A DNA stretch of 64,000 bases from Pseudomonadota bacterium (GCA_013285445.1 CP053448.1:1736001-1800000); one strand, 5' to 3'. Counted from the first letter of the stretch, positions 26,500-35,625 are shown. Numbers and translations are program-made. The notes: generated by a model from the letters alone, not told the origin.

Positions 26500-28301
26500 G
26501 CCGCAGCCTCCCTGCGAATATGGTCGCGAATCCGCTCGCACACGACGTCGGAGGGAATCGGCAGGCCGTTGTAGTGCAGCACCGGCACCAGGCGATCGGG
26601 CGAAACACCGGTCTCGAGCAGCAGCAGCGAGCGCATCTGGGCGTCGCGGTTCTGCTCGATGACGAACACGGTTCGGTGGCGCTCGAAAAAGGCCAGCACT
26701 TCGTCACCGAAGGGAAAGGCGCGCAGCCGCAGGTAGTCGGCGTGGATGCCGTTGGCGGCAAGGCGGTCGAGTGCCTCGCAGACTGCGCCGTGGGACGAGC
26801 CGAAGGCCATGATGCCGATGTTGGTATGGTGGTCGGCGCGGGTTTCCAGCGCACATGGCACCAGTCCGCGCGCGGTCTCCCACTTACGCTTGAGTCGGTC
26901 GACAACATCCTGGTACTCGCCGGCGTCCTCGGTATAGGCGCCGTAGCGGTTGTGTCCGGAACCGCGCACGAAATAGGCCCCCTTGGGGTGTGAGCCCGGC
27001 AGGGTGCGCCAGGGAATGCCATCCCCGTCCCGGTCGTCGAAGCGATGATAAATCTCCAGCCCGGCCAGCTCTTCGGCGCTCAGCACCTTGCCGCGGTCGG
27101 GCCGGCGCTGATCGTCCCAGCTCAGTTCTGGCACCATCCAGTCGTTCATGCCGATGTCGAGGTCGCTGAGCACGAATACCGGCGTCTGCAGCCGTTCGGC
27201 CAGGTCGAAGGCGACCACCGACAGCTCGAAGCACTCGCCGGGATCGGCCGGCAGCAGGATGGGATGGCGCGTGTCGCCGTGCGAGGCGTAGGCCACGCTC
27301 ATCAGATCGCACTGCTGGGTTCGGGTTGGCATGCCGGTTGACGGGCCAACGCGCTGGATGTCAAAAAAGACCGCCGGGATTTCGGTGTAGTAGGCAAAGC
27401 CGATGAGCTCGCTCATCAGGGAAATGCCCGGGCCGGAAGTCGGCGTGAACGCGCGCGCGCCGGCCCAGCCGGCGCCCAGCACCATGCCGGCCGCGGCCAG
27501 TTCGTCCTCGGCCTGGATGATGCAAAAGCGGTTCTCGCCGGTTTCCGGATCCCTGCGGAGCTGGGCGCAGAAGCGCTCGAACGCGTCCATCAGCGACGTT
27601 GACGGGGTGATCGGGTACCACGCCCCGACCGTGGCGCCGGCGTAAACGCAGCCCAGCGCTGCGGCCTGGTTGCCGTCGATCAGGATGTGGCCGGCGGTGG
27701 CGTCCATCGGCGCGGCACGGACCGGCAGCGGGCAGTCGAGGTGGTCGAGGGCATGGTCACGGCCGAGTGCGATCGCCTTCAGGTTGGGCTCGATTAGCTT
27801 CGGCTTGGCGCTAAAGGTTTCTTCGACAAGCGTTTGCAGGATCGAATCGTCGAGATTCATCAGAGCACACAAGGCGCCGACATAGGCCATGTTCTTCATC
27901 AGAATGCGCACGCGAGGCGCCTCGAATTGCGCGTTGACCATTGCGGCCAGCGGAATGCCGAGTACCTGGATATCATCGCGCGCCAATTGCTGGTCGCGCG
28001 GCCAGCTTGAATCGTAGATCAGGTAGCCGCCGGCACTGACTTCGTCGCGGTCGCGCGCATAGGTCTGGGCATTCATCGCCAGCATCACGTCAACCCGGCC
28101 GGTGCGGGCGTTGTAGCCATCGCGGCTGGCCCGGATCTCGTACCAGGTCGGCAGGCCCTGGATGTTGGACGGGAAGAGGTTCTTGCCGGTGACGGGAATA
28201 CCCATCCGGAACAGGGTCTTCATCAGCAGCGCGTTGGCGCTGGCCGAGCCGGTGCCGTTGGCGGTGGCAATCTTGATGACGAAATCGTTGACCTTGTTCA
28301 T
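26496..28301 (-). CDS. korA: 2-oxoacid:ferredoxin oxidoreductase, fused gamma-alpha subunit
   Basis: This 601 aa subunit fuses the gamma domain (residues about 1-190, VIKIATANGTGSASAN) with the alpha pyrimidine-binding part. The alpha part is visible as GCVYAGATVGAWYPITPSTSLMD and FTPTSGPGISLMSELIGFAYYTE, and the C-terminal domain as VIEQNRDAQMR. This is the KorA form seen in many bacteria. It pairs with KorB and overlaps it by four bases; the upstream flavoprotein gene overlaps it by four as well. The tight three-gene arrangement suggests one complex. Confidence 0.88.
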   Translation of the reverse strand: MNKVNDFVIKIATANGTGSASANALLMKTLFRMGIPVTGKNLFPSNIQGLPTWYEIRASRDGYNARTGRVDVMLAMNAQTYARDRDEVSAGGYLIYDSSWPRDQQLARDDIQVLGIPLAAMVNAQFEAPRVRILMKNMAYVGALCALMNLDDSILQTLVEETFSAKPKLIEPNLKAIALGRDHALDHLDCPLPVRAAPMDATAGHILIDGNQAAALGCVYAGATVGAWYPITPSTSLMDAFERFCAQLRRDPETGENRFCIIQAEDELAAAGMVLGAGWAGARAFTPTSGPGISLMSELIGFAYYTEIPAVFFDIQRVGPSTGMPTRTQQCDLMSVAYASHGDTRHPILLPADPGECFELSVVAFDLAERLQTPVFVLSDLDIGMNDWMVPELSWDDQRRPDRGKVLSAEELAGLEIYHRFDDRDGDGIPWRTLPGSHPKGAYFVRGSGHNRYGAYTEDAGEYQDVVDRLKRKWETARGLVPCALETRADHHTNIGIMAFGSSHGAVCEALDRLAANGIHADYLRLRAFPFGDEVLAFFERHRTVFVIEQNRDAQMRSLLLLETGVSPDRLVPVLHYNGLPIPSDVVCERIRDHIRREAAA

Positions 28302-30106
28302 GAGCCGGTCTGGTGCTGGTGGCAGGGCAGGACGTCATGATCGGCTGCATAGGGATTGTCGAGCAGTGACTTCTGCATGTCCCAGGCCGCCGTGGGGCAG
28401 CGTTCGGCGCACAGGCCGCAGTGCACGCAAACGTCCTCGTCCTTGACCATGATTCGTCCGGTCTGCTTGAGCTCGCCGGAGGCATACAGGGGCTGATCGG
28501 TGTTTTCGGCCGGCGCGGTCAGGCGCACGCGCAGTTCCTCTTCCTCACCGTTGGCGGTGATGGTCAGGCAGCGCGTCGGGCAGATGTCGATGCAGGCGTC
28601 GCATTCGATGCACAGCGGTGCGGAAAAAACGGTCTGGATGTCGCAGTTGAGACAGCGCTCGACCTCGCGCGCGGTCTGCTCCGCGCTGAAGCCAAGCTCG
28701 ACTTCCGTATCGAGTGCACGAAATCGCTCGGTCAGCGGCACGTGCTCCATCTTGCGGCGGGCGGCCGGATCAAAGGCATTGGAGTAGCTCCACTCATGGA
28801 TGCCCATCTTGCGCGAGCTGAGCTTGACCGTGCGCGGCAGCCGCTCGGTGACCGGCTTGCCGTGGACATGATTGTGAATGGAGATCGCGGCCTGGTGGCC
28901 GTGCTCGACCGCCCAGATGATGTTTTCCGGGCCGAAGGCTGCATCACCACCGAAGAACACGCCGGGCAGGGTGGACTGGTAAGTCTCCCGGTCCACCACC
29001 GGCTCGTCCCATTGGTTGAATTCGATCCCGATATCGCGCTCGATCCAGGGGAAGGCGGTTTCCTGGCCGATGGCAAGAATCACATCGTCGGCCTCGATGA
29101 AGGTCTCGTCGATCACCCGGCTATCGGTGATGCGACCGTTGTCGATATCGTATTCCATGATCTCGAAGACCATGCCCCGGAGCTGTCCGTCCTCGACCAC
29201 GAACTTCTTCGGCGAGTGGTTGATGACGATCTCGACGCGTTCCTCTTCGGCATCTTCCAGCTCCCAGTCAGAGGCCTTGAAGAACTGGCGTGGCTTGCGC
29301 GCCATGACCTTGACGTCTCTCGCACCCACCCTCAGGCTGGTACGACAGCAGTCCATTGCGGTGTTGCCCACGCCGATGATCAGCACCTTCTCGCCAATCC
29401 CGCTGATGTGGCCGAAGGCAACCGACTCCAGCCACTCGATGCCGATATGGATGTTGGCGTCACCTTCGGTTCGGCCCGGCAAGTCCAGCTCCTTGCCCTT
29501 CGGGGCGCCGGAGCCGACAAAGATGGCGTCGTAGCCTTCATCGAGCAGCGCCACCATGCTATCGATGCGGGTCTTCAGTCGCAGATCGACGCCCATGTCG
29601 ATGATGTAGCCGATCTCCTCGTCGAGCACCCGCGCGGGCAGGCGAAAGGCCGGAATATTGGAGCGCATCAGTCCGCCGGGCACATCCAGAGCCTCGAAAA
29701 CCGTGCATTCGTAGCCCAGTGGCATCAGGTCGTTGCAAACGGTCAGGCTGGCGCAGCCGGCACCGACCAGGGCAATACGCTTGCCGTTGCTGTGCTTCGG
29801 AATCCGGGGAAGATGTGCCTCGATGGCATCCTTGTGGTCTGCGGCGACGCGCTTGAGGCGGCAGATGGCAACCGGTTCCTCATCGACACGGCCACGTCGA
29901 CAGGCCGGCTCACACGGCCGGTCGCAGACGCGGCCGAGGATGCCGGGGAAGACGTTTGATTCTCGGTTGACCAGATAGGCATCGGTGAACCGGCCCTGGG
30001 CGATCAGGCGGATGTACTCCGGGACATCGGTATGCGCCGGGCAGGCCCATTGACAATCGACAACGCGGTGGAAATACTCCGTATTGCGTGTGTCAGTGGG
30101 TTTCAT
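28298..30106 (-). CDS. GltD-like FAD oxidoreductase fused to ferredoxin domains
   Basis: This 602 aa protein starts with the iron-sulfur-binding N-domain of glutamate synthase small subunits (CQWACPAHTDVPEY, CDRPCEPACRRG). FAD- and NAD(P)H-binding Rossmann folds follow (IALVGAGCASLTV; VLIIGVGNTAMDCC). The C-terminus carries two 4Fe-4S motifs: CIECDACIDICP and CVHCGLCAERCP. It probably passes electrons between ferredoxin and NAD(P)H for the adjacent KorAB enzyme. The ATG at 30106 was chosen because the family begins here; the frame reaches 30247 upstream. It is the first gene of the operon. Confidence 0.87.
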   Translation of the reverse strand: MKPTDTRNTEYFHRVVDCQWACPAHTDVPEYIRLIAQGRFTDAYLVNRESNVFPGILGRVCDRPCEPACRRGRVDEEPVAICRLKRVAADHKDAIEAHLPRIPKHSNGKRIALVGAGCASLTVCNDLMPLGYECTVFEALDVPGGLMRSNIPAFRLPARVLDEEIGYIIDMGVDLRLKTRIDSMVALLDEGYDAIFVGSGAPKGKELDLPGRTEGDANIHIGIEWLESVAFGHISGIGEKVLIIGVGNTAMDCCRTSLRVGARDVKVMARKPRQFFKASDWELEDAEEERVEIVINHSPKKFVVEDGQLRGMVFEIMEYDIDNGRITDSRVIDETFIEADDVILAIGQETAFPWIERDIGIEFNQWDEPVVDRETYQSTLPGVFFGGDAAFGPENIIWAVEHGHQAAISIHNHVHGKPVTERLPRTVKLSSRKMGIHEWSYSNAFDPAARRKMEHVPLTERFRALDTEVELGFSAEQTAREVERCLNCDIQTVFSAPLCIECDACIDICPTRCLTITANGEEEELRVRLTAPAENTDQPLYASGELKQTGRIMVKDEDVCVHCGLCAERCPTAAWDMQKSLLDNPYAADHDVLPCHQHQTGS

Positions 30107-30259
30107 CCGACTCTTCCCTGGCCTTGTTGGCGCCAAGGATACAGAAATTGCAGCCGACCGGCCAGACCACGCTGATCGCTGAGCGCAGGGATGCGAAACA
30201 GGCTGAAAGATGTCACAATCCAGGTCTAGAAACCAAGGGTGCATCACCAGGGGGGAACC

Positions 30260-31498
30260 ATGACGCCCGAAAAACTCATCGCCAGAGTATCGGCGCTGCT
30301 GCAGTCAGGCGCAGCGTCGGAGGCCGGCGGTCTGATCATTGTTCGTCTGGACCGTGCCGCGCAGTTGCGTGACCGGTTTGGTCTCAGTGGCTTGCTGAAG
30401 CTCACGGCACAGCTGATGCGGCGATTCAAGGACGGTACTGATACCGATCTCGTCGTGGTTCGGCTCGATCCCGCCACGCTGATCGTGCTCGCGGCGCAGG
30501 CCGGGGTCGATCAGCTCGACAGACTGTCTCGGCGTGAGTTTGCCGATCTGTCCGAGACACCGTTCAAGATCGACTGCCAGTCGGTGGCCGTGACGGCCAG
30601 CATGGTGACGTGTGCATTCAGCTATCGCTTTACAGATGCAGACGAAATGCTGGTTGCCATGCTGCGCCGGATCGAGGAAATCGCGGCTGCGGGTGGCAAC
30701 GAGCTGGGACAGGTCAAGCCCAGGATGCTGGCTTCGCGGGCACTGAATTCTTCGCAGCATATGCTGGGCCTGCTGATGGAATCGCTGCAGAAAGATGCAG
30801 TCAAGGTTGTGTTTCAGCCGTTGATGGCCACCGGCAAGGATGCTGCCTGGAGCAACTACCAGATGCTGCCGAGACTGTGCACCAGTGACGGCAAGCTGAT
30901 CGCAGCGGCCGAATTCCTGCCGCTGGCGCGCGAGGCTTCGCTGATACCGGTACTTGACCGCTGGATGCTGGTACACGCCATTCGCCTGTTCCAGGGGGCG
31001 CTGAAGGGCCAGCACGTGCGGCTGTTCATCAACCAGTCCGACGCGTTGCTGGCCGAGCCCGAGCGGCTCGATTGGCTGATCCGGCAACTGGAAAAGGCGC
31101 CGCAGACCAGCCGGCGGCTGGTCATCGAGCTGCGGTTGGACGATGCCATGTCTCACCTGGACCGTGCCCGGGCCCTGCTGGAATCGGCGCGCGAGGTGGG
31201 GTTGGAGGTCTGTCTGACCATGGTCGACGAGCATAGCCGCTGGGATCTGCTTGAGGACGGGCTTGGCAGTGACTATATCCGCATGTCGCCGGATTTCGTC
31301 GCGCGACTGACCCACGAACGGGCGCTGGAAAAACGATTTGCCGAGATCACCGCTCGTGTACGCAAGGCAGGGACGCGGATCATCGTACCGATGGTCGAGG
31401 ATTCCGAGACCGCGGCCAGCATGTGGCGCTCCGGCGTGGACTTCATGCAGGGCAACATGATCCAGGCGCCCGAGGAGGCCATTCAGGCCAGCGGATGA
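30260..31498 (+). CDS. Degenerate GGDEF/EAL-type protein
   Basis: This 412 aa cytoplasmic protein has an N-terminal region with a GGDEF-like fold (about 1-150) and no GGDEF motif. A C-terminal EAL-like domain follows (about 180-405): VKVVFQPLMATGKDAAW, AAEFLPLAREASLIPVLDRWML, and DYIRMSPDFV. The EAL motif and the metal-binding residues of active phosphodiesterases are not present, so it is unlikely to cleave c-di-GMP. It may bind the nucleotide or a partner, as FimX does for type IV pili. GGGGGAACC precedes the chosen ATG at 30260. Confidence 0.72.
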   Translation: MTPEKLIARVSALLQSGAASEAGGLIIVRLDRAAQLRDRFGLSGLLKLTAQLMRRFKDGTDTDLVVVRLDPATLIVLAAQAGVDQLDRLSRREFADLSETPFKIDCQSVAVTASMVTCAFSYRFTDADEMLVAMLRRIEEIAAAGGNELGQVKPRMLASRALNSSQHMLGLLMESLQKDAVKVVFQPLMATGKDAAWSNYQMLPRLCTSDGKLIAAAEFLPLAREASLIPVLDRWMLVHAIRLFQGALKGQHVRLFINQSDALLAEPERLDWLIRQLEKAPQTSRRLVIELRLDDAMSHLDRARALLESAREVGLEVCLTMVDEHSRWDLLEDGLGSDYIRMSPDFVARLTHERALEKRFAEITARVRKAGTRIIVPMVEDSETAASMWRSGVDFMQGNMIQAPEEAIQASG

Positions 31499-31555
31499 GC
31501 GTTCGTCCCGGGGTTCTCATCCGTGATCCCCGCTCCCCCGTTGATGGCAATAATC

Positions 31556-31583
31556 AAAAAAGCCCGCACGCGGCGGGCTTTTT
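31556..31583. terminator. Bidirectional rho-independent terminator
   Basis: A-tract plus GCCCGC pairs with GCGGGC plus T-tract around a short loop. The T-rich ends on both strands allow it to end the EAL-like gene on the plus strand and the tRNA-Ser transcript on the minus strand. Confidence 0.88.
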
Positions 31584-31588
31584 GATGA

Positions 31589-31681
31589 TGGCGGAGAGGG
31601 AGGGATTCGAACCCTCGATGGGGCGTTTAACCCCATACTCCCTTAGCAGGGGAGCGCCTTCAGCCACTCGGCCACCTCTCC
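31589..31681 (-). tRNA. tRNA-Ser (anticodon GCT)
   Basis: This class II tRNA of 93 nt is on the minus strand. The acceptor GGAGAGG/CCTCTCC is identical to the two tRNA-Ser genes near 8 kb. The anticodon stem-loop CTCCCCTGCTAAGGGAG gives GCT. It has a long variable arm, and CCA is encoded. It reads AGC/AGU codons. Confidence 0.96.
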
Positions 31682-31897
31682 GTCGAAACCGTCGCCAGCT
31701 TTTTACCCGGCAGGGTAACTCGGGATTTCCGGCGCGACCTTTCGATCCGGGCCGCCATTGTACCCGGTCCGGCTGCCGGGGTGTTGACGGCCGGCAAGAA
31801 TAACGGTTGTGCCGTTTCGGGTAAAGGGCTGTGGCTGTTAGAATCCGCCGTATCGCGACGCTGCTGTCGCACAGGCCAGTTTGGCATTGGAGCCCGA

Positions 31898-32572
31898 GTG
31901 GAGCAATCCGTCAATTCCCGCAACAAGCGGTCGACGCGCAGTGTCGATTTCTTTCGCGGCTTTTTGCGCAGTCCTGAACAGGTCGGATCGATCATACCGA
32001 GTTCGCGTTTTCTCGAGCGCCGGATCATACAGACGGCCGTCCTGGCCGATGCCGAAATGGTTGTCGAGCTCGGGCCCGGTACAGGCGGCACGACGCGCGC
32101 CATACTCAAGGCCATGCCGCCGAATGCGCGGCTGCTGACGATCGAGCTTGATCCGCAGTTTGCGTCGATACTCTCGGAAATCGACGACGCGCGCCTGATT
32201 ACCCATACCGGCAGCGCCGTTGAACTGCCGCAGCTGCTCAAGCAACATGCACTCCCGTCACCGGACGTGGTGATCTCCGGCATCCCCTTCTCGACCATGC
32301 CGCGGCAGCTTGGCAGCCGCATCATCGAGGCGGTGCGCGACACTCTGGCGCCGGGGGGACGGTTCGTGGCCTATCAGTTTCGTGGTCATGTCGGTCGTAT
32401 CGGTCAGCCGATCCTGGGCCAGCCGCAGGTTCAGCTCGAGATCCTCAATATCCCGCCGATGCGCTTTTATACCTGGCAACTGGATGGATCGTCAGCCGGC
32501 CGACGAGGGCAGGCTGAGAACGGCGCTGGCGATGGAGAAGTAGATCAGAATGCCGCCGACGTCGGCCACTGA
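31898..32572 (+). CDS. Class I SAM methyltransferase, phospholipid N-methyltransferase-like
   Basis: This protein of about 224 aa has the SAM-binding motif VVELGPGTGGTTRAIL. Preceding it is SVDFFRGFLRSPEQVGSIIPSSR, typical of the PmtA-like and rRNA dimethylase-like group. A later VVISGIPFSTMP holds the motif IV region. It may methylate phosphatidylethanolamine, but this is family inference. GTG at 31898 with GGAG five bases upstream is the likely start; the frame extends earlier to 31781. Its last 81 bases overlap the convergent mgtE gene. Confidence 0.7.
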   Translation: MEQSVNSRNKRSTRSVDFFRGFLRSPEQVGSIIPSSRFLERRIIQTAVLADAEMVVELGPGTGGTTRAILKAMPPNARLLTIELDPQFASILSEIDDARLITHTGSAVELPQLLKQHALPSPDVVISGIPFSTMPRQLGSRIIEAVRDTLAPGGRFVAYQFRGHVGRIGQPILGQPQVQLEILNIPPMRFYTWQLDGSSAGRRGQAENGAGDGEVDQNAADVGH

Positions 32573-33862
32573 AGTAATCAGCGGTGTGCTCGCGGTTGCC
32601 GGATCCATATTGAAGCGCTGCAGGATGAACGGCAGCAGCATGCCGATCATGGCGCCCATGACCACGACGGCCAGCATGGCCAGGGCCACGATCAGCGCCA
32701 GTTCCGCACCCAGCTCAGCGCCGCCGCGCCAGACCCCGATCAGGGCGACGGCGCCGGCCATCGTTGCGCCCAGCAGCAGCGCCACCGAAAGTTCCTTGCC
32801 CCACAGGCGGAACCAGTCGGTGACCTCGACATCGCCGGTCGCCAGGGCGCGGACCATCAGCGTTGCCGACTGACTGCCGGCATTACCGCTGCTGGCAATG
32901 ATCAGCGGCAAGAAGAACACCAGGCCGATGACCGCCTCGATGGCATCTTCATACAGGGCGATTGCCAGCCCGCTGATCAGATTGACAAGCACCAGAATCA
33001 GCAGCCAGCCAATGCGCTTGCGATAGAGAAAGCCCGGTGAGGCCTCGCGTATCGACACGTTCAGGCTGCCGGTGCCGCCCAGCTTCTGGAAGTCTTCGGT
33101 GATTTCCTGTTCGGCAACGTCCATGATGTCGTCGACCGTGACGATGCCCAGCAGGACACCGCCCCTGTCGGTAACCGGCAGGGTGCTGATATCGTAGTGT
33201 TGAATGGCCTGGACAGCGTCCTCCCGATCAGCGTCGGCCTGGATGCTGATTACCTCTTCGTCCATCAACGTATCGACCCGCACGTCCTGACGGGCGAGGA
33301 TGAAATCCTTCAGGCGTACGGCGTCGAGCAGTTTGCCCCGGTCGTCCGTAACAAACACGAAGTTGATGGTTTCGCCACGGTGGGCCTCGTGGCGAATGTG
33401 GTCGAGCGCGCGGGCCACCGTCCATTGTGGAAGCACCGAGACGAAGCGCGTGGTCATCAGTCGACCGACCGATTCCTCCGGATAGCCGAGCAGCTTCAGG
33501 GACTGCTTGAGATCCTCCGGGCCGAGCAGCTTCAGGAATCCCTCGAGTTCCTGGGGGTCGAGGCTTTCGAGAAAGGCGGTGCGGTCATCGGGCACCAGCT
33601 CGCGCAAAATACGGCGGGCCTCGCCCGGGTTGAGTTCGGCAATGACCTCGCGTTGCAGGCCATGACTCAGGTAGGAAAAAGTGTCGGTGCGGCGTTCCTC
33701 GGGCAGGGCGCGCAGAATACGCAGCCGATCGGCCGGCTCGGCCTGTGACATCGCCTCTGCGATATCCTGAACGGCCATTTCCTCGAGTTTCTCGGCCAGA
33801 TCATCCGCGCGCCCAAGATTGAGCAGGGTGATCAGCTCGATAATTGCGCCTTTTTCCGACAT
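32492..33862 (-). CDS. mgtE: Magnesium transporter MgtE
   Basis: MgtE is a homodimeric Mg2+ channel of the inner membrane. The 456 aa product has the N-terminal superhelical MgtE domain (about 1-130) and two CBS domains (about 135-255, including ESVGRLMTTRFVSVLP and YDISTLPVTD). A plug helix and five transmembrane segments (about 285-450) follow, with the pore motif GNAGSQSATLMVRALATG. Length and order are standard. The gene has a long 5' leader of about 240 nt from a strong promoter, which could be regulatory. Confidence 0.95.
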   Translation of the reverse strand: MSEKGAIIELITLLNLGRADDLAEKLEEMAVQDIAEAMSQAEPADRLRILRALPEERRTDTFSYLSHGLQREVIAELNPGEARRILRELVPDDRTAFLESLDPQELEGFLKLLGPEDLKQSLKLLGYPEESVGRLMTTRFVSVLPQWTVARALDHIRHEAHRGETINFVFVTDDRGKLLDAVRLKDFILARQDVRVDTLMDEEVISIQADADREDAVQAIQHYDISTLPVTDRGGVLLGIVTVDDIMDVAEQEITEDFQKLGGTGSLNVSIREASPGFLYRKRIGWLLILVLVNLISGLAIALYEDAIEAVIGLVFFLPLIIASSGNAGSQSATLMVRALATGDVEVTDWFRLWGKELSVALLLGATMAGAVALIGVWRGGAELGAELALIVALAMLAVVVMGAMIGMLLPFILQRFNMDPATASTPLITSVADVGGILIYFSIASAVLSLPSSAG

Positions 33863-34114
33863 GGTGAACTCCTTAAGAACCGACCGATGCCCGCAGAGAC
33901 GGCTGCTGTCGTGATCAGTCGCGACGGTCTGACAGAATCTACCGCTGCTCGCCGCGGCGGCGTCTGACTGTCAGGACGTGGAGTCGGCTGTCGGCACGCG
34001 TCTGCGGCAGGCAGCCAAGGGGGGGGTGCAGGCTACCGGAGGCGCGCGCAAGCGATGTCGACGAGCGACGAATGACGACTCAAAACCTGCCTCTGGAAGC
34101 TTGAAACTGGCTGC
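33863..34114 (-). other. Long 5' leader of mgtE
   Basis: Transcription from the promoter at 34115-34142 gives a leader of roughly 240 nt before the mgtE ATG, which has an AAGGAG site. The leader is GC-rich with several pairable segments (for example CTGACAG and CTGTCAG). I could not match it to the Mg2+-sensing M-box or another known riboswitch. Confidence 0.35.
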
Positions 34115-34142
34115 AGTATAGCCCGGGGGGGCGCGCTGTCAA
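34115..34142 (-). promoter_or_regulatory. Strong sigma70 promoter of mgtE
   Basis: On the minus strand TTGACA (34142-34137) and TATACT (34120-34115) are 16 bases apart, near consensus. The start would fall near 34108, far from the mgtE start codon at 33862. Confidence 0.75.
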
Positions 34143-34178
34143 GGCGGTCCGCGACGTGTCGGCATGGCCCCACAAGGG

Positions 34179-34341
34179 TTGGCATGTTCGCCGGGTTTGG
34201 ATGTATAATTACCGGCTTGCCTCTTCGCTGCGATGTGGCGGAGGCAATTCCTTGCTCCACGGCCGGTTCGTCACGGACCGCTGTCGGGGGCTTTGCAGGT
34301 CGGGCTGATGTCCGGGCTCTCAAAACCGAAAGGAGTCAACA
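34179..34341 (+). promoter_or_regulatory. rpsF promoter and leader
   Basis: TATAAT lies at 34204-34209 with TTGGCA at 34179-34184 (spacing 19). The leader of about 125 nt has a CCGG-rich stem region around 34260-34290. That is where proteobacterial rpsF leaders often carry the S6:S18-binding autoregulatory hairpin; I could not confirm that motif. A good ribosome binding site (AAAGGAG) precedes rpsF. Confidence 0.5.
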
Positions 34342-34833
34342 ATGCGTCATTACGAAATCGTTCTCCTGGTCCACCCGGACCAGAGTGAACAGGTGCCTGG
34401 TATGCTGGAGCGCTACCGGAGCCTGGTCGAAAACAACGGTGGCACGGTTCATCGTAGCGAAGACTGGGGCCGTCTGCAGCTGGCCTACACGATCGCCAAG
34501 CTGCACAAGGCTCACTACCTGATGCTCAATATCGAGTGCGACAAGGACACGCTCGATGAGCTGGAAGGCATTTTCCGCTTCAACGACGCGATTCTGCGTC
34601 ACCTGACGATGCGCAAGGATCACGCCGAGACCGAGCCATCGGTCATGCTCAAGCGCAAGGAAAGCAAGGACGAACGTGACAATGCGCGGCGCGGCGTGCG
34701 CGATGACAGCGATGATGACGCCGACCAGGACAATGACGAAGGCAGCACGGATGAGAACGGCGACGACTACGACGCATCGCCGGACGGCGATGACGATGTC
34801 GATGACGACGAACAGAAAAAGGTGGAGGGCTGA
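34342..34833 (+). CDS. rpsF: 30S ribosomal protein S6 with acidic C-terminal tail
   Basis: S6 binds S18 in the platform of the small subunit. The first 100 or so residues are canonical ([52 protein letters not shown]). After residue about 115 the protein runs into an unusual acidic tail of more than 40 residues dominated by Asp ([20 protein letters not shown] and onwards), giving 163 aa in all. E. coli S6 has a short Glu tail added by RimK, so an encoded acidic tail is a related theme. It leads the rpsF-rpsR-rplI operon. Confidence 0.95.
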   Translation: MRHYEIVLLVHPDQSEQVPGMLERYRSLVENNGGTVHRSEDWGRLQLAYTIAKLHKAHYLMLNIECDKDTLDELEGIFRFNDAILRHLTMRKDHAETEPSVMLKRKESKDERDNARRGVRDDSDDDADQDNDEGSTDENGDDYDASPDGDDDVDDDEQKKVEG

Positions 34834-34836
34834 CCG

Positions 34837-35061
34837 ATGGCGCGTTTCATGAGACGACGGAAGTACTGCCGGTTTACGGTCGAAGGAATCGAGGAGGTCG
34901 ATTACAAGGACGTTGACCTGCTTCGGGACTTCATCGGCGAAACCGGAAAGATCGTGCCGAGCCGGATTACGGGCACCAAAGCCCGGTTTCAGCGCCAGCT
35001 GAGCACCGCGATCAAGCGGGCGCGGTATCTGGCGCTGCTGCCGTACACCGATAACCACTGA
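34837..35061 (+). CDS. rpsR: 30S ribosomal protein S18
   Basis: The 74 aa product has the invariant RRRKYCRF N-terminus and [20 protein letters not shown], binding 16S rRNA and S6. It begins three bases after rpsF, so the two partners are made together. The length is normal. Confidence 0.97.
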   Translation: MARFMRRRKYCRFTVEGIEEVDYKDVDLLRDFIGETGKIVPSRITGTKARFQRQLSTAIKRARYLALLPYTDNH

Positions 35062-35077
35062 TCGCCGGGGTGACGTC

Positions 35078-35533
35078 ATGAAGCTGATCTTGCTGGAAAA
35101 TATTTACAATCTGGGCGAACTGGGCGATACCGTCTCTGTGCGGCCGGGTTATGGTCGCAACTACCTGCTGCCGCGTGGCATCGCGGTTCCCGCGACGCCG
35201 GACAATGTCGCCGAGTTCGAGGCCCGGCGTGAGGAGCTGGAGCGCCATGCCAACGAGAAACTGGCCACGGCCGAGGCCCGCCGCGAAGCCATCGACAGCG
35301 TCGACGAGGTGCGTTTCGTCGTACAGGTCAGTCCCGAGGGCCGGCTTTACGGCTCCATCAATCCGCACGAAATCGCCGGCCGTCTCACCGAGATGGGCTT
35401 CCCGGTCGAAAAGTCGGAGGTTGACATGCCCGAAGGCCCGATTCGGGAGCCGGGCGAGTTCACGGTCGGCCTGATTCTTCACGCCGATGTGCAAACCGAA
35501 GTGCGCGTCAGCGTGGTCGCCGACGAAGGCTGA
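35078..35533 (+). CDS. rplI: 50S ribosomal protein L9
   Basis: The 151 aa product has the L9 N-terminal signature (MKLILLENIYNLGELGDTV, GYGRNYLLPRGIAVPAT), the long connecting helix (about 40-75) and the C-terminal rRNA-binding domain. It closes the rpsF-rpsR-rplI operon. No gene for S6 modification (rimK) is nearby. Confidence 0.97.
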   Translation: MKLILLENIYNLGELGDTVSVRPGYGRNYLLPRGIAVPATPDNVAEFEARREELERHANEKLATAEARREAIDSVDEVRFVVQVSPEGRLYGSINPHEIAGRLTEMGFPVEKSEVDMPEGPIREPGEFTVGLILHADVQTEVRVSVVADEG

Positions 35534-35589
35534 AATCAGGCCCGTCCGGTGCGCTCCGGCAGGGTGGCCGGGCTGTGAGGGGCAGCGCC

Positions 35590-35625
35590 GCAGACGATCG
35601 CCGGAGCCGTTCGGCGATCGTCTGC
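35590..35625. terminator. Perfect 14 bp hairpin after rplI
   Basis: GCAGACGATCGCCG (35590-35603) pairs perfectly with CGGCGATCGTCTGC (35612-35625) around an 8-base loop. It lies between rplI and dnaB. No T-tract follows, so termination is probable but not certain. Confidence 0.5.

Noticed and set aside
28421..29959. A 512-codon open frame opposite the GltD-like flavoprotein
   Set aside because: It lies antisense to a gene with clear motifs and has no recognisable domain; high GC makes long antisense frames common.
33863..34108. An M-box magnesium riboswitch
   Set aside because: The conserved M-box segments could not be found in the leader.
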